The translations under genes were made by a program, and so were the position numbers. From assembly GCF_001270745.1 (NCBI RefSeq), contig NZ_LFXL01000031.1, forward strand, positions 96,776 to 160,775: 64,000 nucleotides of DNA, written 5' to 3'. Of this stretch, positions 1 through 10,668 are shown one piece after another. The notes below the pieces were generated by a model. That model made no database searches. It was not told the origin of the DNA and was given only the letters and a program-made list of their open reading frames with translations. This DNA is from Jiangella muralis. GTDB lineage: Bacteria; Actinomycetota; Actinomycetes; Jiangellales; Jiangellaceae. Within the stretch, counting starts at the first letter, position 1, and each line of letters starts with the position of its first letter.

Positions 1-26
1 TTGCGCGCCCGCGCTGGATCGGCCAT
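1..26 (-). CDS. rbfA: Ribosome-binding factor A, 5' end only (partial)
   Basis: Only the first eight codons are inside the window. Read on the minus strand from position 26 they give MADPARAR, the typical start of actinobacterial RbfA, a small KH-fold protein that helps 30S subunit maturation. The ATG comes two bases after the TAG of the DUF503 gene, and infB-DUF503-rbfA is the expected order. The call rests on this order and the eight residues; the rest of the gene lies beyond base 1. Confidence 0.7.
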
Positions 27-28
27 GA

Positions 29-328
29 CTACTCCTCGTCTTCGTCGTTGTGGATCCGTCGCCGGGTGGAGAGCAACTCGATCTCCGGCCGGTACGCGAC
101 GTGCCGCTCAACGGCGTCGAGCACGTCGATGCACTGCCGGGAGTCGCCGGCGACGACGGCGACCCCCACCTCCGCGCGGCGGTGCAGGTCCTGGTGACCC
201 ACCTCGGCGACGGCGACGTCGAAGCGGCGCCGCAGCTCGGCCACGATGGGCCGAACCACGGCGCGCTTCTGCTTCAACGAGCGCACGTCGCCGAGCAGCA
301 GGTCGAACACGATGGTCCCGACGAACAC
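29..328 (-). CDS. DUF503 (YlxP-like) family protein
   Basis: This 99-residue protein belongs to the DUF503/YlxP family, small proteins of unproven function encoded between infB and rbfA in Gram-positive bacteria. The N-terminal FVGTIVFDLLLGDVRSLKQK segment, with its SLKQKR motif, is the family hallmark. The protein ends in an acidic tail (residues 93-99). It starts 22 bases after the infB stop and is followed two bases later by rbfA, so it is certainly cotranscribed. A role in ribosome assembly or translation is inferred from position only. Confidence 0.9.
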   Translation of the reverse strand: MFVGTIVFDLLLGDVRSLKQKRAVVRPIVAELRRRFDVAVAEVGHQDLHRRAEVGVAVVAGDSRQCIDVLDAVERHVAYRPEIELLSTRRRIHNDEDEE

Positions 329-349
329 ATCAGTCCCCGCGGGCGGCCG

Positions 350-3427
<3,078 letters not shown>

Positions 3428-3517
3428 TGCTCTCCTTCTCGGCCCGGGCGTGTCGGCTCGGACCGGCTAGGTGGTGCGCGTGCTCATCGCTGCTTGCTCA
3501 TCGAGCGCTCGTGAGCG

Positions 3518-3856
3518 TCACGTCGTGTCTCCTTCATCCATTCCGTCCGGCCGTCGCGGCCGATCGGGTCGATCCTCGTGCTCTGCGAGCCACCGACGCA
3601 GCCCAGTATCGTCGAGCGGCCCCTCGGCGCGTAATGCGCGCGAGAACGCCCGACGACGCTCGGCTTGGTCGAGACAGCCCTGACGCGGGTGCAGGTACGC
3701 ACCTCGGCCCGGGAGCCGGCCGTCGCGGTCGGGAACCAGCGCCATATCGGCGCCGGCACCGCCCACGACGACGCGGAGCAGTTCGGACTTCACCACACGA
3801 GACCGGCATCCTACGCAGGTGCGCACAGGTGACCGGCCGGGCGCGCGGTCATTCAC
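3518..3856 (-). CDS. ylxR: YlxR family RNA-binding protein (DUF448)
   Basis: This 112-residue protein has the YlxR signature RTCVGCRSR near residue 12 and PGRGAYLHP near residue 49, followed by C-x7-RAF-like helices. The family is a basic fold encoded between nusA and infB; YlxR homologues bind nucleic acid and have been linked to transcription control and RNase P regulation. The start is a GTG 33 bases after the nusA stop. Its place in the nusA-infB operon supports the call. The last residues are a hydrophilic tail of no obvious function. Confidence 0.93.
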   Translation of the reverse strand: MNDRAPGRSPVRTCVGCRSRVVKSELLRVVVGGAGADMALVPDRDGRLPGRGAYLHPRQGCLDQAERRRAFSRALRAEGPLDDTGLRRWLAEHEDRPDRPRRPDGMDEGDTT

Positions 3857-3889
3857 TCGAACAGTTTAGCGTCTCTCGGGCCTGAACGG

Positions 3890-4891
3890 TCACGCGGGCG
3901 TGTCGGCGCCCGGATCGGGGGTCTCGGGCTCGGTGTCGGGGCGGATGTCGATGCGCCATCCGGTGAGCCTCGCGGCCAGCCGCGCGTTCTGTCCCTCCCG
4001 GCCGATGGCCAGCGAGAGCTGGAAGTCCGGCACCGTCACGCGGGCCGACCGGGCGGCCAGATCGACGATCTCGACGCGCTGCACCCGGGCCGGCGAAAGT
4101 GCGTTGGCCACCAGCTCCGAGGGGTCCTCGGACCAGTCGACGATGTCGACCTTCTCACCGTGCAGCTCGGTCATGACCGCCCGCACCCGCGAGCCCATGG
4201 GCCCGATGCAGGCGCCCTTGGCGTTGACCCCCGGCACCGTCGAGTAGACGGCGATCTTGGTGCGGTGGCCGGCCTCGCGGGCGATGCCGGCGATCTGCAC
4301 CGTGCCGTCGGCGATCTCGGGCACCTCGAGCCCGAACAGCTTCTTCACCAGGTTGGGGTGCGTGCGCGAGACGGTGATGACGGGGCCGTGCTGGCCCTTG
4401 CGCACCTGCACGACGTAGCAGCGGATGCGGCTGCCGTGCTCGTAGCGCTCCCCCGGCACCTGCTCGGCCGGCGGCAGCACCGCCTCGACCTTGCCGAGGT
4501 TGACCATGACGGTGCGGGGGTCGCGGCCCTGCTGGATGGTGCCGGAGACGATCTCGCCCTCGCGGTCGAGGAAGTCGCCGAACGTGTTCTGGTCCTCGGC
4601 GTCGCGCAGCCGCTGCAGGATCTCCTGCTTCGCGGTGGTGGCGGCGATGCGGCCGAAGCCGTCGGGGGTGTCGTCCCACTCGCGCGTGACAGCGCCGTCC
4701 TCGTCGACCTCCTGGGCCCAGACGGTGACGTGGCCGCTCTTGCGGTCCAGCTCGACGCGGGCGCGCGGCTGGTGGGTCTCGGAGCGCTGGTAGGCGAGCA
4801 GCAGAGCGCGCTCCGTCGCCTCGACGACCAGGTCGAAGGAGATGTCCTTCTCTCGCTCCAGTGCTCGCAGGAGCGAAAGGTCGATGTCCAC
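3890..4891 (-). CDS. nusA: Transcription termination/antitermination protein NusA
   Basis: NusA binds RNA polymerase and nascent RNA and controls pausing, termination and antitermination. The 333 residues hold the N-terminal polymerase-binding domain (about 1-125), an S1 domain ([11 protein letters not shown] near 110, [11 protein letters not shown] near 140), then two KH domains ([16 protein letters not shown] near 225 and [20 protein letters not shown] near 295). The length fits the short actinobacterial form, which lacks the acidic C-terminal repeats of E. coli NusA. GTG start; the rimP stop is only 4 bases upstream, so the two are cotranscribed. Confidence 0.97.
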   Translation of the reverse strand: MDIDLSLLRALEREKDISFDLVVEATERALLLAYQRSETHQPRARVELDRKSGHVTVWAQEVDEDGAVTREWDDTPDGFGRIAATTAKQEILQRLRDAEDQNTFGDFLDREGEIVSGTIQQGRDPRTVMVNLGKVEAVLPPAEQVPGERYEHGSRIRCYVVQVRKGQHGPVITVSRTHPNLVKKLFGLEVPEIADGTVQIAGIAREAGHRTKIAVYSTVPGVNAKGACIGPMGSRVRAVMTELHGEKVDIVDWSEDPSELVANALSPARVQRVEIVDLAARSARVTVPDFQLSLAIGREGQNARLAARLTGWRIDIRPDTEPETPDPGADTPA

Positions 4892-4895
4892 GCTC

Positions 4896-5390
4896 TCAGT
4901 CCTCTTCCTCGAAATCGTCGAGATCGGTGTCGTCGGTCTTGCGGAACTCGACCTGCACCTTCGCCTTGCGGACGTCGGCGTAGGCGAGTTCGCGGGTGGC
5001 GCCGTCGACGTCGAGCACCACGGAGGTGTCGCCGGCCGACACGACGCGCCCGGTGACGTCGTCGCCGTCGTGCAGGACGGCGCGCACCAGCCGGCCGGTG
5101 GCGCGCGACCAGTGCCGCGGCAGGGTCAGCGGCCGGGAGACGCCCGGCGAGCTGACCTCGAGGGTGTACGGGCGGTCGCCCATGACGTCGCTCTCGTCGA
5201 GCGCCTTGGAGATGTGCCGGGACACCTCGGCGCAGCGGTCGAGGTCGACCCCGCCGTCGGCGTCGACCATGATGCGCAGCCGGCTGCGGCGTCCCGCCTG
5301 GGTCATGTCCAACTGCTCGAGGTCGAGCCCCTCCGACACCACCACGGGCTCGATGACCTGGTGCAGAAGGTCATGGGAGGCCGATGTCAT
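4896..5390 (-). CDS. rimP: Ribosome maturation factor RimP
   Basis: RimP is needed for maturation of the 30S subunit. The 164 residues show the N-terminal alpha/beta domain with [17 protein letters not shown] near residue 17, then [14 protein letters not shown] and [12 protein letters not shown], the most conserved RimP segment, near residue 84. The SH3-like C-terminal domain follows, ending in an acidic stretch. The ATG start at 5390 makes it the first gene of the rimP-nusA-ylxR-infB-DUF503-rbfA operon. The promoter must lie in the 134-base divergent gap shared with the ferritin-like genes. Confidence 0.96.
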   Translation of the reverse strand: MTSASHDLLHQVIEPVVVSEGLDLEQLDMTQAGRRSRLRIMVDADGGVDLDRCAEVSRHISKALDESDVMGDRPYTLEVSSPGVSRPLTLPRHWSRATGRLVRAVLHDGDDVTGRVVSAGDTSVVLDVDGATRELAYADVRKAKVQVEFRKTDDTDLDDFEEED

Positions 5391-5524
5391 CGGATGCCCC
5401 TTCCTCGATGTCGAGTTGTCTCACGCAATGACCGTGTTCTTGACGTCCTGCCGTCAAGAGTAGCCAAGACTACAGCCCGGACCGGCGATCCAACGGCACG
5501 TTCGCACCGGTTACGGTGTGCTCC
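5391..5524. promoter_or_regulatory. Divergent promoter region of rimP operon and ferritin-like pair
   Basis: This gap separates rimP (minus) from the lipoprotein gene (plus). It contains a perfect 7-bp inverted repeat, CTTGACG with CGTCAAG, at 5439-5458 with a 6-base loop, which could be an operator or part of a minus-strand leader. On the plus strand TACGGT at 5512-5517 sits seven bases before the GTG at 5525, the spacing seen for leaderless actinobacterial promoters. The promoter reading is inference from spacing alone. Confidence 0.4.
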
Positions 5525-6037
5525 GTGAAGCAGAGGGTGGACGAGGGCCGGCGGCGGCTGCTCATGCTGGTCGCCGGGGCTCCGGCGCTCGGCGTGGCAC
5601 TGGCCGCGTGCGGCGCCGAACCGCGTCCGAAGGCGGCGCCCGGGCCGCGCGCGACCCTCGACGCCGACGTGAAGCTGCGCTGGCGCGCGGTGCACGGCGA
5701 GCAGACGTTGCTGGCGCTGCACGCGGCCACCGTCGCGGCGCATCCGGGCCTCGCCGAGCGGCTGCAGTCCCTGACCGCGCACCACGACGAGCACCTGGCC
5801 GCGTTGCGGGCCGACGGGCCGCTGCCGTACGGCCCCGGCCCCGGCGCCGGCACGCCGGCCGCCGCCCCGTCCGTCGCCGCCGATGCGGATGCCGCACTGG
5901 CCGCCGTCGCCGACGCCGAGCGGGCCGCCGCCGACGCGTGCGTCGTGGCCGCGCTGGGCGCCGCCGGGCCGCGGCTGGCCGCCGTGCTGGCGTCCATCGC
6001 CGCGTCCGAGGCCGGTCACGGGGTGGTGCTGGCGTGA
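5525..6037 (+). CDS. Ferritin-like putative lipoprotein
   Basis: The protein has a basic N-terminus (RRR), a hydrophobic helix and a lipobox-like VALAAC, with the Cys near residue 29, so it is probably exported and lipid-anchored. The rest is predicted all-helical, with E-x-x-L-L and HHDEHLAAL motifs like those of ferritin-like four-helix bundles. I chose the GTG at 5525 because it leaves a compact signal peptide; a GTG three codons upstream (5516) is also open. The stop overlaps the start of the next gene (GTGA), so the pair is translationally coupled. Such pairs are often found beside rimP in actinomycetes. Function unknown; metal binding not shown. Confidence 0.75.
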   Translation: MKQRVDEGRRRLLMLVAGAPALGVALAACGAEPRPKAAPGPRATLDADVKLRWRAVHGEQTLLALHAATVAAHPGLAERLQSLTAHHDEHLAALRADGPLPYGPGPGAGTPAAAPSVAADADAALAAVADAERAAADACVVAALGAAGPRLAAVLASIAASEAGHGVVLA

Positions 6038-6498
6038 CGACCACCCCGGCGCCGACGCCGCCGCCGTCCGCCGCCTCCGCCGAGCCCGCGATCGAGGCCG
6101 CACAGGCGGCGCTGGCCGGCGAGCATGCCTGCGTCTACGGCTACGGCGTGGCCGGCGCGCACCTGCCCGACGACGCCTCGGCCGCGCTGGCGGCGCTGAC
6201 GTCGCACCGGGCCCGCCGCGACGCACTGACCGCGCTGATCGCGGCCGCGGGCGCCGAGCCGGTCGCGGCCGAGCCCGGCTACGCGCTGCCCTCCCCCGTC
6301 ACCGACGAGGCGTCCGCCCTGGCCCTCGGGGTGCTGCTGGAGGAGCGGCTCGGCGCGCTGTACGCCGACCTCGTCGGCGCCGCCACCTCGCCCGAGCTGC
6401 GCGAGCTCGCCGTCCGCGGCGTCGTCGCGGCCACCGTCCAGGCCGTGGCCTGGGGTGGCGCGCCGACCGCGTTCCCCGGCCTCGACGGCCGCATCTAA
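6034..6498 (+). CDS. DUF4439 ferritin-like domain protein
   Basis: This 154-residue soluble protein begins at a GTG overlapping the stop of the lipoprotein gene. After a short Pro/Thr/Ala stretch it shows the DUF4439 pattern: an IEAAQAALAGEHACVYGYGV helix near residue 15, a second helix with TSHRARRDAL, and a third with LLEERLGALY. These carry the Glu/His residues expected of ferritin-like bundles. It has no signal peptide, unlike its partner. The function is unknown; a role in iron or redox handling would be inference from fold. It ends nine bases before the terminal repeat of the 6507-7327 element. Confidence 0.8.
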   Translation: MTTTPAPTPPPSAASAEPAIEAAQAALAGEHACVYGYGVAGAHLPDDASAALAALTSHRARRDALTALIAAAGAEPVAAEPGYALPSPVTDEASALALGVLLEERLGALYADLVGAATSPELRELAVRGVVAATVQAVAWGGAPTAFPGLDGRI

Positions 6499-6506
6499 CG
6501 TCGCTG

Positions 6507-7327
6507 GGTCTCCGAAGCTCCGACACTCGAACCGAGTTTGAACGGGCGTCGCGTGGCGGCGCGCCCCGTGTGGCCGGTCGACTCGGTCGGGCCGGGCTTC
6601 TCGTTGGCTGGCCGACCGTGCGCCCGGGTCTACCACGTTCGCCGCTTTGCGGCAGTTGGCCGTCCCCTGCTGCCCATTCTCTCAGCCGCGTGACCGCGCC
6701 TCAAGCGGACCCGGATGGCGCTTCGCGCGCTGGGTGTCCGCTTGACCCGCGGTCCCGCGGCCAAGAACGGGCACCTATCAGGGGGACGGGGAAAGACTGG
6801 GCACACCTCGATGCCGGCCGACGTCTTCGATGGTGAGAACCGTCCGAACGACGCCTCGAACACCACTCCCGCCATCGAAGACGACTCCGGGAGTCGAGGA
6901 CACCAAACCATGCACCGGCACGAACGACGAACGCCAGCCAGCCAGGCGAACGGTGCATCCGGGCGGGCCTGTGCCTGCACTTCCCCCGTCCCCCTGATAG
7001 CTGCCCGTACTTGGCCGCGCGCGTGCGGGTCAAGCGGACCTTCGCCGGCGCGAAGCGCCCCACAAGTCCGCTTGAGGCGCACGTGCGCGGCTAAGAAAAT
7101 GGGCAGCAGGGGGACGGCCCACTACCGCAAGGCGGCGAACTGCGGGACAACGGCGAACCGTTACATGAACCCACCTCACCGTGTGAGATCGCTGCGCCGG
7201 CTGGGGTGGATCACTGTTCCTCTGGCAACAGCAACGCCACCCACCAAACACAGCGATCCCACCCAGTGACGCGCCGCCACCCGACGCCCGTTCAAAACTC
7301 GGTTCGAGTGCCGGAGTCTCGGAGACC
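6507..7327. repeat. Large nested inverted-repeat element, copy 1 (non-coding)
   Basis: The whole space between the convergent genes DUF4439 and sthA is a long imperfect palindrome. The outer arms of about 57 bases (6507-6563 and 7270-7327) both start GGTCTCCGA and both contain CACTCGAACCGAGTTT. Inside lie further paired arms: CTGCTGCCCATT with its complement near 6668 and 7100; AAGCGGAC blocks near 6702 and 7030-7075; CCTATCAGGGGGACGGGG (6774-6791) with its complement (6983-7000). A central dyad pairs GTCTTCGATGG (6823-6833) with CCATCGAAGAC (6872-6882). The right half carries about 130 unpaired bases. No credible gene lies in it. Copy 2 is upstream of cdsA. No transposase is present; it could be a MITE-like element or a structured 3' region. 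Confidence 0.85.
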
Positions 7328-7335
7328 AAACGGAG

Positions 7336-8748
7336 CTAGAGATCGAAGCGGTCCAGCGCGCGCAGCTTGTTGGTGACGTCGAGCGCGGCGACCTTGTACG
7401 CCTCGGACAGCGTCGGGTAGTTGAACACGGTGTCGACGAGGTAGTCGACGGTGCCGCCGCAGCCCATGACCGCCTGCCCGATGTGCACCAGGTCCGCCGC
7501 GCCCGTCCCGAACACGTGGACACCGAGGATGTGCCGGGTCGCCGGGCTGACCAGCAGTTTCAGCATGCCGTAGGAGTCGCCGACGATCTGCCCGCGGGCC
7601 AACTCGCGGTAGCGGGAGATGCCCACCTCGTACGGGACGGCGTCCTGCGTCAGCTCGACCTCGGTGCGGCCGCAGTAGGAGATCTCGGGGATGGTGTAGA
7701 TGCCGATCGGCTGGATCTCGCGCAGCTCGTTGGCCGGCTCGCCGAACGCGTGCAGCGACGCCAGCCGGCCCTGGTCCATGCTGGTGGCGGCCAGCGCCGG
7801 GAAGCCGATGACGTCGCCGACGGCGAAGATGTGCGGCACCGTCGTCCGGTACTGGCCGTCGACGGTGATGCGGCCGCGGTCGTCCGCGGAGAGGCCGGCG
7901 TTCTCGAGCCCCAGTTCGCCGGTGACGCCCTGCCGGCCGGCGGAGTACATGACGGTCTCGGCCGGGATGCGCTTGCCGCTGGCCAGCGTCGTGACGGTGC
8001 CGTGCGACCCGATCTCGACCTTCTCGACCTCCTCGCCGAACCGGAACGTCACCGAGAGGTCGCGCAGGTGGAACTTGAGCGACTCGACCACCTCGGGGTC
8101 GCAGAACTCCAGCATCTGCGCCCGCTTCTCGACGACGGTGACGCGGGTGCCGAGCGCGGCGAACATCGACGCGTACTCGATGCCGATGACCCCCGCGCCG
8201 ACGACGACCATGGAGTCGGGGATGCGCTCCAGCGTGAGGATGCCGTCGGAGTCGACCACCCGGCCCTCGTCGAACTCGACGTGGGCCGGGCGGGCCGGTG
8301 TCGTGCCGGTGGCGACGACGACGTTCGCGGCGGTGATCTGCCGGTGCTCCCCCGGCCCGTCGACGGCGACGGTGTGCGGGTCGACGAAGCGGGCGGTGCC
8401 GACCACGAGATCGACGTGGTTGCGGAACAGCTGCGCCCGCACCACCTCGATCTCGCGGCCGATGACGTGCTGCGTGCGGGCCAGCAGGTCCTGCACGGTG
8501 ATCTCGTGCTTCACGCGGTACGACTGGCCGTACAGCTCACGCATGGACAGGCCGGTGAGGTACAGCACGGCCTCGCGCAGCGTCTTGGACGGGATGGTCC
8601 CGGTGTTGACGCACACGCCGCCGATCATGTTCCGGCGCTCGACGACGCAGGCTCGTTTGCCGAGCTTGGCGGCGCCGATGGCGGCCTTCTGCCCGCCCGG
8701 GCCGGAGCCGATGACGAGGAGGTCGTAGTCGTACTCGGGTTCGTCCAT
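7336..8748 (-). CDS. sthA: Si-specific NAD(P)+ transhydrogenase (soluble)
   Basis: This FAD flavoprotein moves hydride between NADPH and NAD+ in the cytosol. The 470 residues show the FAD-binding [18 protein letters not shown] near residue 11. The segment [20 protein letters not shown] near residue 42 has Thr-Gly-Thr in place of the redox-active Cys pair of lipoamide dehydrogenases, which is diagnostic of SthA. The NAD(P)-binding [19 protein letters not shown] and a C-terminal dimerisation domain follow. I chose the ATG at 8748 because TGGAG lies seven bases upstream; a GTG two codons earlier is possible. The stop codon lies directly beside the terminal repeat of the inverted-repeat element, which is thus its 3' flank. 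Confidence 0.95.
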   Translation of the reverse strand: MDEPEYDYDLLVIGSGPGGQKAAIGAAKLGKRACVVERRNMIGGVCVNTGTIPSKTLREAVLYLTGLSMRELYGQSYRVKHEITVQDLLARTQHVIGREIEVVRAQLFRNHVDLVVGTARFVDPHTVAVDGPGEHRQITAANVVVATGTTPARPAHVEFDEGRVVDSDGILTLERIPDSMVVVGAGVIGIEYASMFAALGTRVTVVEKRAQMLEFCDPEVVESLKFHLRDLSVTFRFGEEVEKVEIGSHGTVTTLASGKRIPAETVMYSAGRQGVTGELGLENAGLSADDRGRITVDGQYRTTVPHIFAVGDVIGFPALAATSMDQGRLASLHAFGEPANELREIQPIGIYTIPEISYCGRTEVELTQDAVPYEVGISRYRELARGQIVGDSYGMLKLLVSPATRHILGVHVFGTGAADLVHIGQAVMGCGGTVDYLVDTVFNYPTLSEAYKVAALDVTNKLRALDRFDL

Positions 8749-8779
8749 GCACACGCTCCAGCTCGCCGGTACCTCAACG

Positions 8780-9688
8780 CTATCGAGGGCGACCCCTCAC
8801 CGTCATCAGCACCGCCGTGCCGATGAGCACCGCGCCGGCCAGTCCGGTCGCGCCGAGCCGTTCGTCCAGCACGACGGCGCCCAGCGCGGCCGCCGTCAGC
8901 GGCTCGAGCAGCGAGAACAGCGCCGCCGAGCCGGTCGCGACGGTGCGCAGGCCGGTGAAGTACAGCCCGTAGGCCAGCGCCGTCGGGGCCAGCCCCAGGT
9001 ACACCAGCAGGCCGAGCGTCCCGGCGTCGAGGTCGACGGAGACGCCGCCGGCCAGCGCCGCGAGCGGGAGCAGCAGCAGCCCGCCGGCGCAGAACGACAG
9101 CCCGGCTGTCGGCAGCGCCCCGAGGTGGTCGACCGGCCGGGCGCCGAGCATCGTGATGGCGGCGAACCCGGACGCCGAGGCCAGCGCGCACGCCGTCCCG
9201 GCCAGCACCTGCGCCGGGTCACCCGCCGACGGCGTGCCGAGCAGCAGCGCCAGCCCGGCGAGCGCCGTCACGATGGCCGCCAGGACGCGCCCGTCCGGCC
9301 GCCGCCGCCCGACCACGCTCTCGGCGGCGACGACAAGGATGGGCGCCGCGCCCAGCGTCACCAGCGTGGCCAGGCTGACCGACGTCAGCGAGACGGCGGC
9401 GAAGTAGCAGCTCTGGTACAGCGCGGCCAGCGCGCCGAGCAGCAGCAGCCGGCGGACGCCGCGGGCGGACGTCCGCAGCCGGTGCAGGCGGCCGCTGGCC
9501 AGCAGCCAGAGGACGACCAGCCCGCCGCCCACCAGCAGCCTGAACGCGGCCACGGCGAGCACGCCGAGGCCGGTGCGGTCGATGAGCAGCACCCCCGTGA
9601 GGCCGCCGGTGCCCCAGAGGACCCCGGCGCCCATGACGGACATCAGGTCGGCCCGCGACGACGGGGCCAGAGTTCGAGTGTGTTCCAC
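8780..9688 (-). CDS. EamA/DMT family transporter, probable exporter
   Basis: The 302-residue protein has about ten hydrophobic helices in two EamA halves. The first starts [19 protein letters not shown]; the second has [22 protein letters not shown] and [41 protein letters not shown], a textbook EamA C-terminal signature. Such drug/metabolite transporters export amino acids, metabolites or drugs; the substrate cannot be read here. The GTG start has AGGAG seven bases upstream, but this site can pair with an upstream CTCCTGCG block, and a short leader ORF precedes it (see 9689-9851). It lies downstream of an AraC-type regulator on the same strand. Confidence 0.9.
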   Translation of the reverse strand: MEHTRTLAPSSRADLMSVMGAGVLWGTGGLTGVLLIDRTGLGVLAVAAFRLLVGGGLVVLWLLASGRLHRLRTSARGVRRLLLLGALAALYQSCYFAAVSLTSVSLATLVTLGAAPILVVAAESVVGRRRPDGRVLAAIVTALAGLALLLGTPSAGDPAQVLAGTACALASASGFAAITMLGARPVDHLGALPTAGLSFCAGGLLLLPLAALAGGVSVDLDAGTLGLLVYLGLAPTALAYGLYFTGLRTVATGSAALFSLLEPLTAAALGAVVLDERLGATGLAGAVLIGTAVLMTVRGRPR

Positions 9689-9851
9689 GGATCAGCTCCT
9701 GCGACGAGGGGAAGACGGCGCGCGGGAGCGGGACACGCAGGAGTGCGCGAAGAAGCCGGCCGCCCGTCAGAGGGGCAGCCGGCGCGCTGGAACGCGCCCC
9801 GCTAGAGAGCGGGGGGCGGGGTGATCGGGTGAGTCCGATGCATGAACGGGA
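9689..9851 (-). promoter_or_regulatory. Putative leader-peptide attenuator of the EamA exporter
   Basis: Reading the minus strand, a 13-codon ORF (9843-9802) is followed by competing hairpins. H1 (9797-9814, CCCCGC/GCGGGG) overlaps the ORF end. H2 (9781-9798, GGCGCG/CGCGCC) shares two bases with H1. H3 (9755-9783) has stems GCCGGC/GCCGGC and GCCC/GGGC. Finally CTCCTGCG (RNA sense, complementary to 9736-9743) pairs perfectly with CGCAGGAG (complementary to 9696-9703), which contains the ribosome-binding site of the exporter. This is the layout of a translational or transcriptional attenuator. The structures are read by eye; regulation is inferred. Confidence 0.55.
9802..9843 (-). CDS. Putative leader peptide MHRTHPITPPPAL
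   Basis: A 13-residue ORF with an ATG nine bases after the AraC stop codon. It ends Thr-Pro-Pro-Pro-Ala-Leu-stop, and consecutive prolines are a known ribosome-slowing motif. Its stop codon lies inside hairpin H1, so a ribosome at the end of the ORF would prevent H1 forming. No clear ribosome-binding site is visible; reinitiation after the AraC gene is possible. There is no Cys, Trp or Arg run, which would suggest a known amino-acid attenuator. It is supported by context, not homology. Confidence 0.4.
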   Translation of the reverse strand: MHRTHPITPPPAL

Positions 9852-10664
9852 TCATACGGGAACGACGGACGTACCGCGCCGCTCGGCCGCCAGCTGCGAC
9901 GGGGTGCAGCCGGCCAGTGCATGGAACTCGCGCACGAGGTGGCTGTGGTCGGCGTAGCCGGTGTCGGCGGCGAGGTCGCTGAGCGACGGCGCGGTGTCGA
10001 GGCGCCGTACGGCGCGAGCGAACCGCAGCACGCGGGCCGCCTCCTTCGGGCCGAGGCCGACCTGCCGCCGGAACCGTCCGGCCAGGTGCCGCCGGCTCCA
10101 CCCGACCTCCGCGGCCAGCGTGCCGACGCGCACCCGCCCGCCCGAGCGCCACAGCCGCTCCCACACCCACCCCACCTCGGCGTCGACGGGGTCGGCCCGG
10201 CCGGACGACGCGACGGATCGGCGCAGCAGGAACGCGTCGGCCAGCGCGAACCGGGCCGCCCAGTCCGGCGCCTCGACCAGTCGCGACACCAGTTCGTCGC
10301 CGGAGCGCCCGAACACGTCCCCGAGCCGCAGGGCGCCGTCGCGCAGGTCGTCGCCGGCCAGGCCGAGCAGGCGGTGCGCGCCCAGCGGCGTGAGGTCGAC
10401 CTGCAGCCCGCACTGGGCGCCGACGAACTCGGTGACGGCGAAGGTGTCGTGGAACCCGGCGACGAACGAGGTCAGCTCGCCGCTGACGCCAGGCGACCGC
10501 ACCGACAGCGGGTCGCCGAAGCTGATGATGACCGGCACGCGTGGGCCGGGCAGCTCGCGCCGCCGCACGGGCGTCGCCGAGTGCTCGGCGTACCCGCAGT
10601 ACCCGACGACGTCCCCGGCCAGCGCGGGGTGCGCCGCGCCGGCCGGGTACTCGCCCAGGTTCAT
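9852..10664 (-). CDS. AraC family transcriptional regulator
   Basis: The 270-residue protein has an N-terminal sensing domain (LPGPRVPVIISFGDPLSV near residue 39, LTPLGAHRLLG near 110) of the kind found in AraC regulators with an N-terminal DUF6597-like domain. The C-terminal double helix-turn-helix includes VGTLAAEVGWSRRHLAGRFRRQVG and LAADTGYADHSHLVREFHALAGCTP, which carries the A-x-x-x-GYADHSHLxRxF recognition signature. It starts four bases after the proS stop, so it can be read through from proS. It precedes the EamA exporter, its most likely target; the inducer is unknown. Confidence 0.9.
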   Translation of the reverse strand: MNLGEYPAGAAHPALAGDVVGYCGYAEHSATPVRRRELPGPRVPVIISFGDPLSVRSPGVSGELTSFVAGFHDTFAVTEFVGAQCGLQVDLTPLGAHRLLGLAGDDLRDGALRLGDVFGRSGDELVSRLVEAPDWAARFALADAFLLRRSVASSGRADPVDAEVGWVWERLWRSGGRVRVGTLAAEVGWSRRHLAGRFRRQVGLGPKEAARVLRFARAVRRLDTAPSLSDLAADTGYADHSHLVREFHALAGCTPSQLAAERRGTSVVPV

Positions 10665-10668
10665 GCCC

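Noticed and set aside
7176..7275. A conserved minus-strand frame in both element copies (a GGVAVARGTVI-type peptide)
   Set aside because: The similarity follows from DNA-level repeat identity; starts and stops differ between copies and no ribosome-binding site fits.
6507..7327. Element copy 1 as an insertion sequence
   Set aside because: Inverted arms are present but no transposase fragment is seen in any frame, and no target duplication was recognised.
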